From contig BCHH01000007.1 of the NCBI GenBank assembly GCA_001599595.1, positions 2,684,719-2,748,718 on the forward strand: a DNA stretch of 64,000 bases, in the 5' to 3' direction. The position numbers and the translations under genes were made by a program. Position 1 is the first letter of the stretch, and the number at the start of each line of letters is the position of its first letter. Under the pieces are notes generated by a model that saw nothing but the letters and a program-made list of their open reading frames with translations, made no database searches and was not told the origin of the DNA. The DNA is from Beverwykella pulmonaria (Eukaryota > Ascomycota > Dothideomycetes > Pleosporales > Melanommataceae). Positions 63,801-64,000 of the stretch are shown piece by piece.

Positions 63801-64000
63801 TGGTATGAGTCTGAGGTCCGCCAGTTGCGCCGCCATGGAAGTCTGTGTAATAGTTCCCAGTGGATGACTTCGTTACATTCGATATGTTATTGACGTTGGT
63901 AACGTTGGTGACGTTGGTGATGTTGGTTACGTTCGTAGGGAGAGCGGGGACGGGAGGAACGTCAGAAATGTCATTACGGGGGTTGAAAGTTGCACGGGAA
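60859..64000 (-). CDS. Large single-pass membrane protein with tandem repeats, 5' end beyond the window
   Basis: The frame is open from the window's right edge (64000) to a stop at 60859, at least 1,046 codons; an internal ATG at 63747 is not necessarily the start. The cytoplasmic-type N-terminal part has an Asn-Val-Thr run (about 63849-63940) and a Ser/Thr-rich disordered stretch. Eight imperfect 29-residue repeats (about 62375-63078) follow, then a basic segment (RFRKKKNGQGKKDEKKKSRR). One membrane segment comes next, with a Cys/Trp cluster just before it (CFWCCGCCIIIIVLLAIIIP, about 62000-62085). The outer domain (about 370 residues) contains PRGFIFED-like and GTGGCRCQWQNFI motifs at its end and several N-glycosylation sites. 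I recognise the design from conserved ascomycete plasma-membrane proteins of unknown function. Confidence 0.8.
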   Translation of the reverse strand, partial: SRATFNPRNDISDVPPVPALPTNVTNITNVTNVTNVNNISNVTKSSTGNYYTDFHGGATGGPQTHTRNDTLDSAGTAFEDDEDEMKLRDRITSTGTFFEEDEVPLRNRNALSTLSIDTSVVPTPRRSQGWWNVITTPFAMSRTNSVWTQGGRNTEKTPSVPMMPQRFDPNTTSPSTPSTYIWSATEKSPSVVGISPLGPTSYSTTVRSQSPSERQQAEQVVFGFDAKTPPTARSQGRENESGLPFLTKTSTVGRDEAQSRSKQTTSTLDHGIASPLSALSPSPIVDTATTGTIMMPRQVPGPQQIHMVIELQDKRSDANAQATITNTSSARQPYYTNIELQDRQSDTNAQSTIANTPPVRQLYQPNTEPQDKRPGVIIQTSRANTPPTGHAGYVNDEYQERQSETRVQPGDAHTTPSGQPFYANNEQNQERQSETRVQPRDAHTTPSAQPFYANNEHQKRQSETRVQTRDAHATPSAQQFNANNEHQEKQSETRFQTRDAHTTPSAQPFYANIALQDRRSEGSVQATSVNTPPTKQPAHVSPPIPQPFNVDLSTPRDNTAPKVLPVFAPPPTFAQKSSHSAHGYDSRASSPASTPDLKGQKQHRKVSNIMDCLPLPFLQRFRKKKNGQGKKDEKKKSRRGRCFWCCGCCIIIIVLLAIIIPLTVVLTRKHNKDSKAKDPPSQWLNLTGYPSMPTGFLTIAQPEAVKEESGCVTPATIWSCALPKEQQQSISPNEPDQPNFKLEITFENGTVVDPSKTLPTKRTANPVSAGAFIRSRFLNIRAAPSASPAPPSLEDMKFLGQNTDSNVAPFEGEDTPFFISFQDTQSATSSRLAKRAATNNITNITSLVPPPSVNPDGTAAAANLYPLASAQPLRLFNRGKPDEHYGFYVYYDRSIFLKEKQPTGTGSGGNPADLNGGSPFTAAKFRCTFSQTRFLVQIWTKSQASKVLLNNAASNSTGTVFKRPGSFPYPVTVTLDRHGGDPTKKNVYCYEMQADGTIGDDASRGFIFEDRKFGGNLVNGTQGLNVTTGPIDGGTGGCRCQWQNFI
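62375..63078 (-). repeat. Eight tandem 29-residue coding repeats
   Basis: Copies of about 87 bp within the preceding gene. Successive units begin ELQDKRSDANAQ, ELQDRQSDTNAQ, EPQDKRPGVIIQ, EYQERQSETRVQ, EQNQERQSETRVQ, EHQKRQSETRVQ, EHQEKQSETRFQ and ALQDRRSEGSVQ, each followed by a TTPSxQPFYAN-like end. Units 4-7 are much more alike than 1-3 and 8, which suggests recent expansion in the middle. Confidence 0.85.
63849..63940 (-). repeat. Asn-Val-Thr codon repeats
   Basis: Repeated AACGTNACC words (plus strand GGTNACGTT) encode TNVTNITNVTNVTNVNNISN within the large membrane protein. Many N-x-T sequons occur in a row, but on the side of the membrane that is probably cytoplasmic. Confidence 0.75.

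Noticed and set aside
1..64000. CRISPR arrays, rRNA and tRNA genes
   Set aside because: No regularly spaced direct repeats, no rRNA-like blocks, and no tRNA-like TTCGANNCC with paired arms were noticed; a tRNAscan run would be the proper test.

Overview
This window is eukaryotic and looks like a filamentous ascomycete (Pezizomycotina, most likely Dothideomycetes; the class is inferred from overall gene style, not tested). Coding sequences are split by short introns of about 48-60 nt with GT..AG ends, leaders are CT-rich, and genes lie on both strands 0.3-1 kb apart. The proteins are typical fungal housekeeping families. Exons were joined by hand from visible splice sites, reading-frame phase and protein-family continuity. 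Each spliced model reported as a CDS is an exact multiple of three.

Layout. 1.8-3.5 kb: SET-domain lysine methyltransferase (-). 4.3-6.4 kb: CDC14 phosphatase (+), with a GC-AG first intron. 6.8-7.9 kb: relic of a pogo-type DNA transposon lacking its catalytic core. 8.1-12.1 kb: phospholipase D (-). 12.8-13.4 kb: cyanase (+). 14.0-16.5 kb: NOP14 (-). 16.8-17.4 kb: small membrane/ARM-like protein (+). 17.9-21.2 kb: PX-domain protein (-). 22.1-25.0 kb: ARS2/SERRATE-like zinc-finger protein (-). 25.9-26.6 kb: TSPO/MBR-family protein (+). 27.3-28.7 kb: seven-helix rhodopsin/PTH11-like protein (-). 30.4-32.4 kb: repeat-bearing unknown (-). 34.4-35.1 kb: weak hypothetical (-). 36.4-37.6 kb: coiled-coil membrane protein (-). 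38.0-38.5 kb: CGR1 (-). 39.1-40.2 kb: mitochondrial ornithine carrier (+). 40.7-41.7 kb: PXMP4 (+).

From about 41.7 to 54.9 kb the character changes. Core genes stop, the sequence becomes visibly more AT-rich, and what remains is accessory: a frameshifted and truncated relic of a bacterial-type insecticidal Tc toxin B subunit, one intact HET-domain (heterokaryon incompatibility) gene, a second HET relic, a diverged duplicate of sequence flanking the Tc relic, and several unassigned fragments. After the island come a GPI-anchored serine/threonine-rich surface protein (54.9-55.5 kb), a phosphate-transporter-like MFS protein (57.1-59.2 kb), and the 3' part of a large single-pass membrane protein with eight 29-residue tandem repeats that runs off the end (60.9 to beyond 64.0 kb).

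Several gene pairs share divergent promoters: SET/CDC14, PLD/cyanase, NOP14/ARM-like, ARS2/TSPO and CGR1/ornithine carrier. I see no metabolic cluster and no CRISPR array, and I spotted no rRNA or tRNA gene. The most noteworthy content is the Tc-toxin relic inside a HET-bearing island. It is a decayed transferred gene, not a working new system.
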